The position numbers and the translations under genes were made by a program. The notes under the pieces are model-generated. The model was not told where the DNA came from. It saw only the letters and a program-made list of their open reading frames with translations, and ran no database searches. Source: an uncultured Chitinophagaceae bacterium (GTDB taxonomy: Bacteria; Bacteroidota; Bacteroidia; Chitinophagales; Chitinophagaceae). From it: a stretch of 41,545 nucleotides of DNA. Each line of letters begins with the position of its first letter. Position 1 is the first letter of the stretch. Positions 6,721 through 15,791 of this stretch are shown one piece after another. Location: contig CALJNC010000003.1 of the NCBI GenBank assembly GCA_937981995.1, positions 1 to 41,545 of the forward strand. The letters are read 5' to 3'.

Positions 6721-8913
6721 ATGGCTAAGAAAAACTTTTTGATAGTAACTTTTGTTGCTGCTTTGGCACTTTTCTTCTCGTTTAATATAGTAGCGAGCAA
6801 GAATCAATCACAGCAATACGAAGATGCAATTGATGATATAAATATTGAGGAACTAAACGCAAACTTGAACGAAAAGGATAATAAGCGTCAAGCATTGTAC
6901 GCTACCATTACGGGTATATTAAGTCAAGGTCACTTTGACCCAAAAAATATGGATGATAATTTTTCCAAAGCTGTTTATAAAAAATTTATTGAGCGTATGG
7001 ATTATGCCAAAACTTTTTTTCTTGAAAAAGACATCAAAGAGTTTGCCATATACCAATATCAAATTGACAACCAAATTGAAAAAGGAAGCTCTGAATTTTT
7101 TGATATCGTATCAGCTACTTATGACAAAAGAAAAAAAGAAGCAGAAGCATATTATCAAAACCATGTAGATATGCCCATGGAATTTACCTCAAATGAGAGC
7201 ATAGAGTTAGACGGGAAGAAATTAGAGTGGGCTAAAACAACTGAAGAATTAAATGCGCGTTGGAGAACGAATATGAAGTATCGCTTACTTTCTCGTTACA
7301 ACGAACTAAATGAAAAACAAAAAGAAGAAATTGCTGACAAAAAAATAAAAGCAAAAGACATTAAATCTGATGCAACACTAAAAAAGAATGCTCGCAAAAC
7401 GATTAAGAAGAGTATGGAATATTATTTCCGTAGAATTAATAAAATTACAGAGAAGCAGAAATTCTCTTTTTACTTAAATGCGATTACTCAAAACTATGAT
7501 CCGCATACTACCTACTTAGCTCCAGTAGATAAAAAACGTTTTGATGAAGAAATGAGCGGGTCGTTTTTTGGAATAGGTGCCGTACTTAAGATGAATGATG
7601 AAAGCATTTGTGAAATTTCTCAAGTTATGCCTGGAACCCCTTCGTCAAGACAAGGCTCATTAAAGGCAGGTGATGAAATTTTAAAAGTTGCACAAGGCGA
7701 AGAAGACCCCATTGATGTAGTAGGTTGGGATTTAGAAGATATTGTAAAAATTATACGAGGCAAGGAAGGATCAACCGTTAAGCTTACAGTTAAGCATTTA
7801 GGCGGAAGCGAAGAGATTATTCCAATCGTACGTGGAAAAATTGAAATAGAAGCAACGTTTGCCAAAAGCATCATTATAAATAATGACAATAATAAAATAG
7901 GTTATATCTCTTTACCTTCTTTCTACGCAAACTTTAATGACTTTGATGGCAGAAGATGCTCTACTGATATGAAGGCTGAAATTGAAAAGCTAAAAAAAGC
8001 ATCGGTTGACGGAATACTTATTGACTTAAGAAATAACGGAGGAGGATCATTAGGCGATGTTGTAGACATTGCAGGTTACTTTATTGAAGATGGCCCAGTA
8101 GTGCAAGTAAAATCCCAGAACAGAAGACCGCAAGAAATGCGTGATCGTGACCCTAGTATTTTATATGACGGACCACTAGCAATTCTAATTAATAGTAATA
8201 GTGCATCAGCGAGTGAGATTTTAGCTGCTGCTATGCAGGATTACAAGCGAGCAATCATTCTTGGCTCTCCTAGTTTTGGTAAAGGAACCGTGCAGCGCAT
8301 CGTAAATTTAGACAACTATTTTAAAGGAAATGCCGAGTACAAGCCATTGGGAAATTTAAAGATTACAACCCAAAAGTTTTATAGAGTAAATGGTGGTGCA
8401 ACCCAATTGAAAGGAGTAGTACCAGACATCAAAATACCTACCACTTATGAGTTAATTGACCAAGGCGAGCGCAAAGATGAAAACGCAATGAAGTGGGATC
8501 AAATAATGAGTGCAGACTACAATCCGTATGGCTTAAACTTTGACAAACTAATTGCTATGAGCAACAAAAGAATTGCTGCTGATAAAAACTTTGCTTTGAT
8601 TAAGAAAAATGCAGTCCGCATCAAAAAACGCAATGAAGACAATAGCTATTCTTTAAACTATGCAACTTTTTCTAAGGAAATTGAAGACGGCAAAAAAATA
8701 TCAAAAGAATACGAGAAGCTTAAAAAGAGTAAGGATAAATTAATGCTTACCAACCTTCCTGCAGTTGCAGCAGCTGTAAAAAAGGATACATTAGAAGAAA
8801 CTAGAAACAATACGTGGAAAGAGCTGATTGAAACAGACCCTTATATTACAGAAGGCGTAAACGTTTTAAACGATTGGATAACGTTACTACCTAGAAAACT
8901 TACTAAAAAATAA
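6721..8913 (+). CDS. prc: C-terminal processing (tail-specific) protease, S41A, Prc/Tsp type
   Basis: This 730-residue envelope protease has an N-terminal signal/anchor (about 6-25). An N-terminal domain typical of Tsp (to about 265) follows, then a PDZ domain (about 275-375) that binds C termini, and the S41 catalytic core. SNSASASEI places the nucleophile Ser496, and SFGKGTVQ places the general base Lys521, 25 residues later as in E. coli Prc. A basic C-terminal domain follows. The role is degradation or processing of periplasmic proteins by their C termini. The frame is open 135 nt further upstream, but that stretch lies antisense to queG; ATG 6721 begins a proper signal sequence and has a -7-like box before it. 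ftsE follows after 9 bp. Confidence 0.93.
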   Translation: MAKKNFLIVTFVAALALFFSFNIVASKNQSQQYEDAIDDINIEELNANLNEKDNKRQALYATITGILSQGHFDPKNMDDNFSKAVYKKFIERMDYAKTFFLEKDIKEFAIYQYQIDNQIEKGSSEFFDIVSATYDKRKKEAEAYYQNHVDMPMEFTSNESIELDGKKLEWAKTTEELNARWRTNMKYRLLSRYNELNEKQKEEIADKKIKAKDIKSDATLKKNARKTIKKSMEYYFRRINKITEKQKFSFYLNAITQNYDPHTTYLAPVDKKRFDEEMSGSFFGIGAVLKMNDESICEISQVMPGTPSSRQGSLKAGDEILKVAQGEEDPIDVVGWDLEDIVKIIRGKEGSTVKLTVKHLGGSEEIIPIVRGKIEIEATFAKSIIINNDNNKIGYISLPSFYANFNDFDGRRCSTDMKAEIEKLKKASVDGILIDLRNNGGGSLGDVVDIAGYFIEDGPVVQVKSQNRRPQEMRDRDPSILYDGPLAILINSNSASASEILAAAMQDYKRAIILGSPSFGKGTVQRIVNLDNYFKGNAEYKPLGNLKITTQKFYRVNGGATQLKGVVPDIKIPTTYELIDQGERKDENAMKWDQIMSADYNPYGLNFDKLIAMSNKRIAADKNFALIKKNAVRIKKRNEDNSYSLNYATFSKEIEDGKKISKEYEKLKKSKDKLMLTNLPAVAAAVKKDTLEETRNNTWKELIETDPYITEGVNVLNDWITLLPRKLTKK

Positions 8914-8922
8914 TTACCAATA

Positions 8923-9609
8923 ATGGATAGCAACTTAGTTGTAAGCTTAGAAAACGCTCAAATATATCAAGGCGAAAGCTTGATACTTCGGGATGTAAAC
9001 CTACAAATTCACAAAGGAGAATTTGTATACCTCATAGGAAAAACAGGCACAGGAAAGTCGTCCTTGCTAAAAACTCTTTATGGAGACATCCCATTACAAA
9101 AAGGAAAAGGAACCGTAGGCGATAGTGACCTCAGTACCATAACATGGAAAACGCTCCCTTATCTTAGACGAAACTTAGGAATTGTATTCCAGGATTTTCA
9201 ATTACTTACAGATAGAAATGTTTTTGAAAACTTAGAGTTTGTTTTAAAAGCTACTGGCTGGACAAACAAAATAGAAATGCAAGCAAAAATTAGATCAGTC
9301 TTAGATAAGGTTGGCCTTAAAGATCATGAAGAGAAAATGACCTATATGATGAGCGGAGGTGAGCAACAACGCGTAGATATTGCACGTGCCTTACTTAATA
9401 ACCCGAAACTAATACTAGCCGATGAGCCCACGGGAAACTTAGACCCCGATACAGCTGATGAAATCATGTATTTATTGCATAGTATTTGTCAGGATTATGG
9501 ATCGGCGATAGTTATGGCTACACATGACTATAACATCATTCAAAAATTCAGATCAAGAGTTGTACGTACAGAACATGGCCAAGTAATGGATCATGCCATG
9601 GTTATTTAA
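8923..9609 (+). CDS. ftsE: Cell-division ABC ATPase FtsE
   Basis: This 228-residue ABC ATPase has Walker A GKTGTGKS (39-46), Q-loop Gln90, signature [15 protein letters not shown] (from 143), Walker [13 protein letters not shown] (163-174) and switch His201 in MATHDYN. Length and motif spelling fit FtsE, which with FtsX activates cell-wall hydrolases at the division site. No ftsX follows; the next gene runs the other way and overlaps its stop by 4 bp, so the partner must be elsewhere, as is common in Bacteroidota. Co-transcription with the Prc-type protease is likely (9 bp gap). A LolD-type lipoprotein or MacB-type ATPase is the main alternative. Confidence 0.85.
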   Translation: MDSNLVVSLENAQIYQGESLILRDVNLQIHKGEFVYLIGKTGTGKSSLLKTLYGDIPLQKGKGTVGDSDLSTITWKTLPYLRRNLGIVFQDFQLLTDRNVFENLEFVLKATGWTNKIEMQAKIRSVLDKVGLKDHEEKMTYMMSGGEQQRVDIARALLNNPKLILADEPTGNLDPDTADEIMYLLHSICQDYGSAIVMATHDYNIIQKFRSRVVRTEHGQVMDHAMVI

Positions 9610-10724
9610 TTATAGATTACTTCAATTATTTTTTGAACATTCTTTTTATTGGAATAGGCAGTTTGTACTACAGACACTCTTTGCTTTATATCGTCTTGAA
9701 GAAATACTCGGGTAAACAGATCCTCAATATTGCTAATATACTCCTGCCAATTATTAGCTTCTACAGCAGCAGATTTTAATGTTTCATTAACAAGGATATT
9801 ATCATTGGCAACAACAAATCGCCCAAGCGATAAACTATCTAACAGTTTAAGCTTAGTGCCAGTAGCTTGCGCAGAATATAGCACATGTACATGAGCATCC
9901 TTTTTAAGCTGTATCATATTATTATCTGAAGGATTGCTAATTAATTTTAGATTCTCATATTTATCAATTACTTCTTTCAAATAACTACTTGGGTTAGCAC
10001 CGGCAATAATTATTGGAACATCAATGTGAGAAAATACATTTTCAATTAAAGAAATGGCGGCATACTCATTCTCAGCAACCGATAAATTTGCATGATATAA
10101 GCAGTATTCCCCTTCTCCTAATAAGGAATGCACCGTATCATTGCCATGAAAAGGAGTAAGCAAGGTGGTCCTATTTATTGCGCTAAAATAAACTTCATCG
10201 TTTTCAGAAATTGCAAATAAAGCATTCGCATCTTTTAAAATAACTTCGTATCGTTTTAAATAAGAAGCTTCGATTTTATAATATAAACGCTTATACCATT
10301 TCTCTTCAGTTTTTTCCAAGCCTTTATAATAATCATGTTCTATGTTGTGCGTGCGAACATACTTTTTCCTACCCTCTAATAAAGGATGGTTTAAATAAAA
10401 ACAAGTATGCAATCCTTCAAAAAGAATTGGCGCCGAGTCTAATTGCAAATTCTTTAAAAGCATAGGATTTTTGCGAGAGTTCACAATGTAAGGACGCAAT
10501 AACGACAGCCCTTGTATACCTGTGATTCGTTTATAATAATATACCTGCTCGCAATACTTTTCTGTTTCAGCATTCCTTTCTCTATCCCCGTATTCAAAGC
10601 AATGCAGCACAACCTTAACTCCTGCGGAATGCAAGGCTTTTACTTTATAGTAAACATCAATCACCCCACCATAATTAGCAGGCCAAGTAACATCAAAGGA
10701 TACTATGTGTAGTTTTTTATCCAA
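9606..10724 (-). CDS. GT-B glycosyltransferase (GT4-like), TTG start
   Basis: This is a 372-residue cytoplasmic enzyme with a GT-B layout. The N-terminal Rossmann domain begins at HIVSFDVTWPANYGGVIDVY with a glycine-rich acceptor loop. A HNIEHDYY segment (about 125-132) follows, and a C-terminal donor-sugar domain contains GTKLKLLDSLSLGRFVVAN, where retaining GT4 enzymes bind the nucleotide sugar. It probably adds a sugar to a surface polysaccharide or lipooligosaccharide. The start is TTG at 10724, overlapping the preceding gene by 8 bp (TTTGGATAA holds both signals); the first beta strand begins immediately, so no later start is credible. It is the last gene of a three-gene minus-strand operon. 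The linkage formed is unknown. Confidence 0.82.
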   Translation of the reverse strand: MDKKLHIVSFDVTWPANYGGVIDVYYKVKALHSAGVKVVLHCFEYGDRERNAETEKYCEQVYYYKRITGIQGLSLLRPYIVNSRKNPMLLKNLQLDSAPILFEGLHTCFYLNHPLLEGRKKYVRTHNIEHDYYKGLEKTEEKWYKRLYYKIEASYLKRYEVILKDANALFAISENDEVYFSAINRTTLLTPFHGNDTVHSLLGEGEYCLYHANLSVAENEYAAISLIENVFSHIDVPIIIAGANPSSYLKEVIDKYENLKLISNPSDNNMIQLKKDAHVHVLYSAQATGTKLKLLDSLSLGRFVVANDNILVNETLKSAAVEANNWQEYISNIEDLFTRVFLQDDIKQRVSVVQTAYSNKKNVQKIIEVIYN

Positions 10725-11811
10725 ATAGTTTTTTATAAAAATTAATCAGTTTCTTCTCTTCGTTTTGCCAGCTATACTTTTCTCTGGCAAGATAACAATT
10801 TGCTTCTAACTCATTATGGTATGTATCATCTTGCAATATCTTATTCATAGCGGCGGCTAGGGTTTCACTTTTAGTATCGTCTACCAAAACGGCTATTTCA
10901 AACTCATTGTTTACACGTTGATACTCAGGAAAATTAACGGTAATTTGAGGTACACAAAAGTGCATATAATCAAAAAATCTATTAGCCATAGAATAATAAT
11001 TACTCTTTCCTGTTTCTTGAAAAAGGGTGAGACCTACATAAGCGCTTTTAGTATACTCCTTAAGTTCTGCCGGAGGTATATACCCCTTAAAAATTACTTT
11101 ATCCTCTAAATTATTTGCTCGCACGATATCTTTTGCTTGCTGCATAAAATTACCATCCCCACATACAATTAGCTGAGCTTCTACTAATTTCATTGCAGGG
11201 AGTAATGTCTCAAAGCATCTCCCTTCATTTACCGCTCCTTGATAGAATATATGTTTTATTTTTTCTTTGGAAGGTGCGTTATCATTACTCAAAACAGTAG
11301 CATTTCTTACAATCTCATAGTCATGACCGTATAGCTTATTAAACTCGTTGCGGTAGCAATTACCAATGGTGTAACCATAATTAAAATTAGGTACCGCAGC
11401 GCCCTCTATGCGTTTCCACAGCTTATATATACGGGGTCTTGATATAATCTCCTCCATTTCACAAAATAGCTCATGCGCATCATAAACTCTCTTTTTTGAA
11501 CGGAGGCGACTAGCCCATAAATTGGGTAAAATAGTATCTAAATCTATCGCCGTGTAACAATCGGTTTTAATAAAAAGCAAATAAAAAAACAATCTAATAT
11601 TGTACTCTATATAAAACCACTTTCCTTCTTGTGATAAACAATTCAAACGTTTTTGCCCGAACGATTTTTCTTGCAAGGGAGGCGAATTCTTTTTCTTACG
11701 TCCAACGAGCAATACATCATAACCTGCAATAGATAAAGATGTACAAATCCGAATCATGCGTTGATCATAATTCAAATCATTCGTTACTGTACAAACTATT
11801 CTTTTTCTCAA
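10717..11811 (-). CDS. GT-B glycosyltransferase (GT4-like), TTG start
   Basis: This is a 364-residue GT-B enzyme. It begins MRKRIVCTVTNDLNYDQRMI, a common opening of Bacteroidota GT4 proteins. The segment VYDAHELFCEMEEI (about 114-127) follows, and the donor-binding half has IFKGYIPPAELKEYTKSAYVGLTLF-type content (about 215-240), with the acidic ENxxS-type loop replaced by GKSNYYSMANRFFDYMHFC. The start is TTG at 11811 and overlaps the TGA stop of the formyltransferase as TTGA, a coupling signal. The gene lies in the middle of a minus-strand operon with a formyltransferase and another glycosyltransferase, so it likely helps assemble an N-formylated surface glycan. Donor and acceptor are unknown. 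Confidence 0.82.
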   Translation of the reverse strand: MRKRIVCTVTNDLNYDQRMIRICTSLSIAGYDVLLVGRKKKNSPPLQEKSFGQKRLNCLSQEGKWFYIEYNIRLFFYLLFIKTDCYTAIDLDTILPNLWASRLRSKKRVYDAHELFCEMEEIISRPRIYKLWKRIEGAAVPNFNYGYTIGNCYRNEFNKLYGHDYEIVRNATVLSNDNAPSKEKIKHIFYQGAVNEGRCFETLLPAMKLVEAQLIVCGDGNFMQQAKDIVRANNLEDKVIFKGYIPPAELKEYTKSAYVGLTLFQETGKSNYYSMANRFFDYMHFCVPQITVNFPEYQRVNNEFEIAVLVDDTKSETLAAAMNKILQDDTYHNELEANCYLAREKYSWQNEEKKLINFYKKLFG

Positions 11812-12554
11812 AACGAAGATTTATTATAATATTCTTTTTCTCCTGCCACTATAGAATATGGAGCTTCAAACCCACTCATAAAAGTAGCGCGTACATGTCT
11901 TTTTTGCTTTTCATTAGGCCAATTTTTATCTATTACCTTTAGGTCTTTAATCTCTTTTCTAAAATGATAGCTTGTGCCTCGTTCTTGCTCTAAACTTGCC
12001 TGAGATACTGCTTCAAAATCCCCAGTAAGAATCGATTTAATATTCTCTTTAAAAAGCACTTTACTTTCATCTACAGTTTGAGCAAGCAAGTCTTCTACCC
12101 AAATAGTATCTGAAATTTGAAAACGACGTTCTGCAACTATATCACCGTCATCAATCCCTGTAGTCATTAAATGCAATGTTGTACCAAACACCTTTTTTTT
12201 ATCGATTATTGCAAATGAAAATTGATTACAACCTCGATACTCAGGCAAGGGGGCCATGTGTAAATTAATTGCTAGCGCACTAGCCTTATCAATATGATGT
12301 TGCTTTAAAATCTCATGATACTGCACACTAATAATATAATCACACTTTGGTAGTTCATCTAAGTTATTCAAAATTGGAATTGCTTCTCTTTTAGCAAGAC
12401 TTGAAACTGTTTGACTCGAATCTAATGCTTTGTTACTCTTTGTAGCTACGGCTACTACTTCCGTATTCAAAATTTGCTTTTGGTCTAATAAATGCTCAAG
12501 ACAGTATGCCCCAATACCTTTACCACCTAAAAAAACAATCTTCTTACTAGACAC
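11808..12554 (-). CDS. Formyltransferase of the FMT/sugar N-formyltransferase fold
   Basis: This 248-residue protein has the formyl-transfer domain that uses N10-formyltetrahydrofolate. The catalytic set is intact: Asn97 and His99 in AINLHMAPLPEYRG, and Asp135 in TTGIDDGDIV. It is much shorter than methionyl-tRNA formyltransferase (about 310) and lacks that enzyme's C-terminal tRNA-binding domain. It also heads an operon of glycosyltransferases, so formylation of an amino sugar (as by WbtJ- or VioF-type enzymes) is the better guess. The start is GTG at 12554, 4 nt after a perfect -7 box. No amino-sugar synthesis genes lie in the window, so the substrate cannot be inferred. Confidence 0.8.
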   Translation of the reverse strand: MSSKKIVFLGGKGIGAYCLEHLLDQKQILNTEVVAVATKSNKALDSSQTVSSLAKREAIPILNNLDELPKCDYIISVQYHEILKQHHIDKASALAINLHMAPLPEYRGCNQFSFAIIDKKKVFGTTLHLMTTGIDDGDIVAERRFQISDTIWVEDLLAQTVDESKVLFKENIKSILTGDFEAVSQASLEQERGTSYHFRKEIKDLKVIDKNWPNEKQKRHVRATFMSGFEAPYSIVAGEKEYYNKSSF

Positions 12555-12558
12555 AGCC

Positions 12559-12566
12559 CAAAAATA
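12559..12566 (-). promoter_or_regulatory. -7 box TATTTTTG before the formyltransferase operon
   Basis: It is an exact TAnnTTTG match ending 4 nt before the GTG start at 12554, so the transcript would be leaderless or nearly so. It lies in the 51-bp gap between the two diverging glycan operons. Confidence 0.55.
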
Positions 12567-12590
12567 ATTGTTTTACAACTCCCTATGCTG

Positions 12591-12598
12591 TTATTTTG
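12591..12598 (+). promoter_or_regulatory. -7-like box TTATTTTG before the plus-strand glycosyltransferase pair
   Basis: It matches TAnnTTTG except for the second base and lies 7 nt before the ATG at 12606, spacing shared with many boxes in this window. Confidence 0.4.
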
Positions 12599-12605
12599 AT
12601 AAAAG

Positions 12606-13820
12606 ATGTCTAAAAGCATTTTAATCCTTACACCGCGTATACCCTATCCTTTAAAAGATGGTGGTTCCTTAGCTATGTATCAATGTATTGAAATGTATAA
12701 ACAGCTAGGATACGATGTACATCTTTTGAGTATTAATACCCATAAGCATTGGCTAAGTGAGAGTGACTACCCTAGCTTATTCAATCAGCTATCTTCTGTT
12801 GAGACCATTGCTGTAAATACTGATGTAAAAGTGCGCAGTGCTTTTATCAACTTATTTTCTAATAAATCTTATAACATTGAGCGCTTTGTAAACGAAGATT
12901 TTGAGAAAGCACTTCGCGATAAGTTAAGCTCAGAAGATTTTGATATAATTCAATTTGAAAGCATTTTCATTTCTCCATATTTGGGAATTGCAAAAGAGCT
13001 TTCAAAGGCAACAACTATTTGTAGGGTGCATAATATTGAGCACCTTATATGGCAAGAAATTGCAGAAAACGAAAAAGGACTTTTTAAAAAGAAATACCTA
13101 AAGCTATTAAGTAAACGTTTAGAAAAATATGAACTGGATATTCTGAACCAATTTGATTTGCTACTTACCATTTCAAAATTGGAAGGAAATGAAATCAAAA
13201 AACTTGGTGTAGAAACTCCACAGCATTTCTTGGCTTATGGGATTGAGAAGCCACGTTTTAAATTAAATCAAATAGCATCAGAAGAAAAATCAGTTTATCA
13301 TTTGGGCAGCATGGATTGGCTCCCTAATCAAGAAGGTGTGAGCTGGTTTGTGCAGCGCGTGTGGGATAAAGTACTGGAAAAACAAAAAGATCTAACGCTA
13401 TACCTAGCAGGTAGAAATATGCCAAATGGCTTTAATCGATTTCAATCTAAATCAATAGAGGTAGTAGGTGAAGTAGATGATATGACTACCTTTAGTCTTG
13501 AGAAAAATATTATGATTATTCCCTTATTAAGCGGTGCAGGCTTGCGCATTAAAGTACTAGAAGCCATGATGCTTGGAAAAACAATTATTAGCACTCCTAA
13601 AGGAATTGAAGGCTTTGATTTTATAGATAATCAACATATTTTACTAGCATCATCGCCCGAGGAATTTGCTAACAAAATTGATTGGTGTATAAAAAATCAA
13701 ACAGCGTCAAGAGCTATTGGCCTAGCTGCTCAAGAGTATGCATTAGAACAATTTGATAAACGCAAATTATATAATGAACTCAATTCATTTCTAACTCAAT
13801 TCACGGCAAATGAGCGTTAA
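12606..13820 (+). CDS. GT4 glycosyltransferase
   Basis: This 404-residue GT-B enzyme begins ILILTPRIPYPLKDGGSLAM, the usual first strand and glycine-rich loop. VHNIEHLIW (about 141-149) matches the conserved inter-domain segment. The donor domain contains GSMDWLPNQEGVSWF (about 238-252) and IPLLSGAGLRIKVLEAMMLG (about 306-325), the GT4 nucleotide-sugar site. It is predicted to be cytoplasmic and membrane-associated, transferring a sugar during polysaccharide assembly. It overlaps the next glycosyltransferase gene by 11 bp and diverges from the formyltransferase operon, so the five genes from 9606 to 14985 form one functional cluster. The specific linkage is unknown. Confidence 0.88.
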   Translation: MSKSILILTPRIPYPLKDGGSLAMYQCIEMYKQLGYDVHLLSINTHKHWLSESDYPSLFNQLSSVETIAVNTDVKVRSAFINLFSNKSYNIERFVNEDFEKALRDKLSSEDFDIIQFESIFISPYLGIAKELSKATTICRVHNIEHLIWQEIAENEKGLFKKKYLKLLSKRLEKYELDILNQFDLLLTISKLEGNEIKKLGVETPQHFLAYGIEKPRFKLNQIASEEKSVYHLGSMDWLPNQEGVSWFVQRVWDKVLEKQKDLTLYLAGRNMPNGFNRFQSKSIEVVGEVDDMTTFSLEKNIMIIPLLSGAGLRIKVLEAMMLGKTIISTPKGIEGFDFIDNQHILLASSPEEFANKIDWCIKNQTASRAIGLAAQEYALEQFDKRKLYNELNSFLTQFTANER

Positions 13821-14985
13821 GAAAAAACTTGCCATCATTGCATCTCGTTTTCCTTATCCTTTAAATAAAGGAGACAAGCTTCGTTTATTTCATCAGATTA
13901 AATATTTAGCACAATACTTTGAAATTCACCTCCATGCTATTAATGAAGAAAACATTAAGCCTGACGAACAAAAAACTGTAATGGACTTATGCCATTCGAC
14001 TACGCTATATAACTTAAACGTATTACAGAAGGTTGTAGGGCTTAGCAAAAGTTTATACAATGGTGAGCCATTACAGGTAGGCTATTTTTATTCAAAAAAA
14101 ATAGTACGTGAAATTCAAAAGAACCTTAAAAGACAAAAAATAGATGCTGTTTATTGTCAATTATCAAGAACCGCCGTTTACGGATTAACGTTTAAAGGAC
14201 CCGTAATAATTGACTTTCAGGATTGCTTTTCTAAAAATTATGAGCGCGCCTTTCAACATGCTAGCGGAATAAAAAAATGGTTTTATAAACGCGAATGGAA
14301 AGCTATGCTTTCATTTGAGACTAAAATGAATGATGACTTTATTGGCAAAACAATCATTTCAGAATTTGATAAAAAAAGCCTACCCTTTGATGCTAAAAAT
14401 ATTACCGTTGTACCTAATGGCGTTGATCCAGAATATTATAAACACCAAAATGTAGCAAAGGAATTTGATATCCTTTTTAGTGGCAATCTTAATTATCAAC
14501 CCAATGTAGACGCTGCCATTGATATAATTGAGAAACTAGCGCCTGTTCTTATAAAAGAAATACCAGACATTAAAATTGGCATTGCAGGTAAGTCAACGAA
14601 TAAAAAAATATTGCAAGCAGGAAATAAAAATATACAAATAGTTACTGAGGTTGCTGATATGCGCGCCATGTATGCCAAAACAAAAATTTTCATTGCACCT
14701 TTATTCACTGGTGCCGGCCTACAAAACAAACTCCTAGAAGCTATGAGTATGGGCATTCCGTGCATAGCTTCACAGGTTACCAACTTATCATTAAAAGCAA
14801 CGGTTAATGAAGAAATTTTAGTTGCCAGCAATATTGAAGAATTTTGCGAAGCAACGCTAGCATTATTATTCAACACAAAGAAACAGGATGAACTTGCCTT
14901 AAAAGGCCAAACATATATTCATAACAAGTACTCCTGGGAGCTTGCCAATGAAAAACTAAAAAACTTACTAGAGAACTATCTATAG
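13810..14985 (+). CDS. GT4 glycosyltransferase (Stp1/PEP-CTERM-type sugar transferase-like)
   Basis: This 391-residue GT-B enzyme opens KKLAIIASRFPYPLNKGDKL, the start typical of the TIGR03087-like sugar-transferase group. It has a donor domain with ILFSGNLNYQPNVDAAIDII (about 219-238) and IAPLFTGAGLQNKLLEAMSMG (about 296-316). It overlaps the preceding glycosyltransferase gene by 11 bp and ends tail-to-tail with surE (6 bp overlap). The pairing suggests consecutive steps on the same glycan. Which sugar and lipid carrier are used cannot be read from the sequence. Confidence 0.86.
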   Translation: MSVKKKLAIIASRFPYPLNKGDKLRLFHQIKYLAQYFEIHLHAINEENIKPDEQKTVMDLCHSTTLYNLNVLQKVVGLSKSLYNGEPLQVGYFYSKKIVREIQKNLKRQKIDAVYCQLSRTAVYGLTFKGPVIIDFQDCFSKNYERAFQHASGIKKWFYKREWKAMLSFETKMNDDFIGKTIISEFDKKSLPFDAKNITVVPNGVDPEYYKHQNVAKEFDILFSGNLNYQPNVDAAIDIIEKLAPVLIKEIPDIKIGIAGKSTNKKILQAGNKNIQIVTEVADMRAMYAKTKIFIAPLFTGAGLQNKLLEAMSMGIPCIASQVTNLSLKATVNEEILVASNIEEFCEATLALLFNTKKQDELALKGQTYIHNKYSWELANEKLKNLLENYL

Positions 14986-15741
14986 TTTTATAGATTCAAG
15001 TAGCTCGTAATTGGTCAAATCAAATTGCACAGGTACTACAGAAGCGAATTTGTTTTTTAAAGCATATTCATCTGTATCCTTTTTCTTATCACTATTCTTA
15101 AACTTTCCTGTTAACCAAAAATAAGTATGCCCCATTGGATCTTTTCGTTCTAAGAAATTCTCTTGCCATTTAGCATTGGCCTGACGACAAACTTTTAATC
15201 CTTTATACTCTTTGATACTTATCTTAGGAATATTTACATTGTATAAGGCCTCCATTGGCAACTTACCTTTAAACATCTTTTTTAAAACATCGGCTACCAC
15301 CTTTTTGCATAATGCAAAATCAGCATCGGCTGCATAATCAAGATAGCTAAATCCTACAGCTGGTATACCCTCAATAGCAGCTTCCATAGCAGCAGACATT
15401 GTACCTGAGTAAATAATATTAATGGAAGAATTTGAGCCATGATTCACGCCACTTAAGCAAATATCAGGCTTGCCTCCAATCACTTTATCTACGGCCAATT
15501 TTACACAATCTACTGGTGTACCCGAACATTCATACGCCTCTATATCTTTAAAAACCATAGACTTTTTTAATCGTAACGGCTTGCCAATTGTAATAGCATG
15601 CCCCATGCCACTTTGCGGACTATCGGGCGCTACCACAACTACCTTGCCATAACGCTTAGCAACTAATACTAATGCGGCAATTCCTTTTGAGGTAATTCCA
15701 TCGTCATTGGTTACTAAAATTACTGGTTTCCTTTTGCTCAT
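14980..15741 (-). CDS. surE: 5'/3'-nucleotidase SurE
   Basis: This 253-residue metal-dependent phosphatase removes phosphate from nucleoside monophosphates. The SurE metal site is complete: Asp13 and Asp14 in ILVTNDDGI, Ser44 in APDSPQSGMGHA, and Asn100 in SGVNHGSN. The length is normal. The ATG at 15741 is preceded after 4 nt by an exact -7 box (TACCTTTG). In many bacteria surE sits by pcm; that is not the case here. It converges with the glycosyltransferase gene. Confidence 0.96.
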   Translation of the reverse strand: MSKRKPVILVTNDDGITSKGIAALVLVAKRYGKVVVVAPDSPQSGMGHAITIGKPLRLKKSMVFKDIEAYECSGTPVDCVKLAVDKVIGGKPDICLSGVNHGSNSSINIIYSGTMSAAMEAAIEGIPAVGFSYLDYAADADFALCKKVVADVLKKMFKGKLPMEALYNVNIPKISIKEYKGLKVCRQANAKWQENFLERKDPMGHTYFWLTGKFKNSDKKKDTDEYALKNKFASVVPVQFDLTNYELLESIKL

Positions 15742-15745
15742 TAAG

Positions 15746-15753
15746 CAAAGGTA
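15746..15753 (-). promoter_or_regulatory. -7 box TACCTTTG before surE
   Basis: It is an exact TAnnTTTG match on the minus strand, ending 4 nt before the ATG. A start site a few bases downstream would leave no 5' leader. Confidence 0.55.
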
Positions 15754-15791
15754 AGTTCTAGCCTACTGCTTAAAATGCAGAACGTATTAAT

